Positions 62,821-64,000 of a stretch of 64,000 nucleotides of DNA are shown here, piece after piece (the first letter of the stretch is position 1; every line of letters starts with the position of its first letter). The stretch spans positions 62,001 through 126,000 of the forward strand of contig SADC01001354.1 in the NCBI GenBank assembly GCA_004194705.1, read 5' to 3'. The position numbers were made by a program, and so were the translations under genes. Origin of the DNA: Ditylenchus dipsaci (taxonomy: Eukaryota; Nematoda; Chromadorea; Rhabditida; Anguinidae). The notes beneath the pieces were generated by a model. It was given only the letters and a program-made list of their open reading frames with translations, searched no databases and was not told where the DNA came from.

Positions 62821-63029
62821 GCGCCCTATTTTGGATTAATTACTTACAACTTTTAGATTAGCTTTTGTTATATCGCTATATAATTTTTTCTTCTGGAAAT
62901 TTATGGCCTTAAAACTGGTGGTCTTCTCGCGGCACTAAGAAGCAGGCGTTTTACAAGCAACACCAACCGCCAAAAAAATGGCTACTCTTACTATTATTAA
63001 AATATCATAGCTATCAACTATCGCAGATG

Positions 63030-63337
63030 AATGCTACTCCTTTATCTGGAAAGTCTTTGAAAAGATCAGACAGCAAAGAAGATGCAGAAATAGATATAAG
63101 GAAGTGCATTCATGATGCTTTTAAGCGCACCAATCAACCGTTTAGCATGACAATGAAGATAATATAACACACAAGTTGAAAGTAAGTGATGAGGATTGGG
63201 AAATTTTGCATAAACATACTCTGACCGGCGATACAGAGTTTTGGTTAAGAACATGGAAGGCAAAAGAAAATTTATTCAGAAAGCAAAATTACAGCGACTA
63301 TTATGACCTTATTTTAGCGAGTACAGAACAAAAGGGG
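63030..63337 (+). CDS. Unrecognised coding exon(s) near the window edge
   Basis: After an acceptor (ATCGCAG at 63028) an ATG opens MNATPLSGKSLKRSDSKED. With one base shift near 63140 the frame continues as LKVSDEDWEILHKHTLTGDT and WLRTWKAKENLFRKQNYSD up to a donor (AAAAGG/GTGAG at about 63337). Codon content, charge pattern and splice signals look like real coding sequence. The tryptophan- and leucine-rich helical pattern is vaguely like a regulatory or GTPase-activating domain, but I cannot name a family. The gene would continue to the right, possibly beyond the window. Confidence 0.4.
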
Positions 63338-63709
63338 TGAGTTTTGTTTTAAACTTAAAACACTTCAAAATATTTTTGCAAATAGTATTTTTTGCCAAAA
63401 AAATTATGATTCCAAAGTAGCCAACAGTTGAAAATCTCAAAAAGCGAACGAGATTATTTGCAGTGAGTGTAGATATAAGAAGTGCATCTGCAAAATCATT
63501 AAAGTAGGCAAAAAGTACCTGAATACAAGGAAATCTCTCTTGAACCCAGAGCAAAAAAACTAATTTTAATCCAAAAAATTTAAAAGTATTTTTTTTAATT
63601 TTAATACTGGAATGCCCGATTGTCTTAAGAGCAGATTCTGGTGCAGAATTTTACGCTGAACACCATAGTAAAAAAATTTGAAAAGATACTATTTGTTAGT
63701 GCTGCCAGT

Positions 63710-63880
63710 CTTGGCCACGACTGGATTTTATCAACCGCCACATCCACATCAACCGGTTGATTTATTCTCGGTTGATCAAGCCGTTGAGACAGGTGATCAA
63801 GCCGTGGCCACCGGCGAATCCACGGTTGACAACGCCGGTCGATTGGCCAATACTGGAACCAACCAAGTCAAGATTTTTGC
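63710..63880. repeat. GGTTGATCAAGCCG repeat cluster
   Basis: The segment is built of CAACCGGTTGATT, GGTTGATCAAGCCG, GGTGATCAAGCCGTGG and CGGTTGACAACGCCGG in both orientations. The same motif set is at 45415-45535 (CAACCGCC, GGTTGATTGG, CAACCGGTTGA). This is the style of hAT subterminal repeats seen elsewhere in the window, but no ends were fixed. Confidence 0.55.
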
Positions 63881-64000
63881 GTGTGCAGCGTCAAGAGGGC
63901 AGACCTCGTCCAAGTTTTATTATTGAATTTAGTAATTTATAACTTAAAAGTAAAACCAAGTTACGAACTTTCTCATGAGATATCATTGAGGTATTTATGA

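Overview
The window reads as AT-rich nuclear DNA of a nematode. Three things support this. A seven-transmembrane chemoreceptor of the nematode Sra/Srab type can be assembled from six exons with matching phases. Several genes carry very short introns (47-51 nt) next to kilobase introns full of repeats. The linker histone H1 gene has an intron. Six loci can be named by reading exons, splice sites and family motifs: an RPB1-like fragment (minus, 1-305), linker histone H1 (plus, 5124-6841), the chemoreceptor (plus, 10158-14380), a mitochondrial m-AAA protease of the AFG3/paraplegin family (plus, 20867-28899), a Dispatched-family RND transporter (plus, 30103-38354), and an eIF4E-like gene that runs in frame into hnRNP L RRM3-RRM4 (minus, 53218-51026). 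Also visible are the 3' end of an AGC-family protein kinase (minus, 43185-42774), an unnamed lysine/arginine-rich gene (minus, about 357-1047) and an unnamed exon cluster near the right edge (about 63030-63337).

Most of the remaining DNA is transposon-derived and strongly palindromic. Three classes can be defined by their target-site duplications. hAT-type elements have perfect or near-perfect 8-bp duplications (10459-11517, 31388-31795, 33067-33172, 49516-50401, 53930-54178, 54220-54479, 59087-59840), plus a transposase-bearing copy at 54513-57536. TA-flanked pogo/Tc1-like elements share CAGTCGA ends, and other TA-flanked families have CCGTATTT or CAGGGTG ends. TTAA-flanked, piggyBac-like elements lie at 33206-33518, 52340-52554 and 61295-61517. 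Elements are nested inside each other and fill the large introns of the chemoreceptor, m-AAA protease and Dispatched genes.

Layout: 0-1 kb, minus-strand RPB1 fragment and unnamed gene; 1-5 kb, repeats; 5-7 kb, H1; 7-10 kb, repeats; 10-14.4 kb, chemoreceptor; 14.4-20.8 kb, nested repeats; 20.9-28.9 kb, m-AAA protease; 30-38.4 kb, Dispatched; 38.4-51 kb, repeats with the kinase 3' end; 51-53.2 kb, eIF4E/hnRNP L locus; 53.3-62.6 kb, mostly transposons; 63 kb, unnamed exons. The genes look unrelated in function (chromatin, chemosensation, mitochondrial proteolysis, lipid-modified ligand release, mRNA translation and splicing), as expected of a eukaryotic chromosome segment without operon logic.

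Two further points matter. First, at least seven single-base indels, several in homopolymers, interrupt otherwise well conserved exons of four genes; uncorrected long-read assembly error is the simplest explanation, but gene decay is not excluded. Second, a structured repeat of about 100-170 bp, with a hairpin, an invariant splice-donor-like CTAAG/GTA(A/T)G and a GC-rich hairpin downstream, occurs at seven places. It resembles a spliced-leader or snRNA-derived element and is the least explained signal here.
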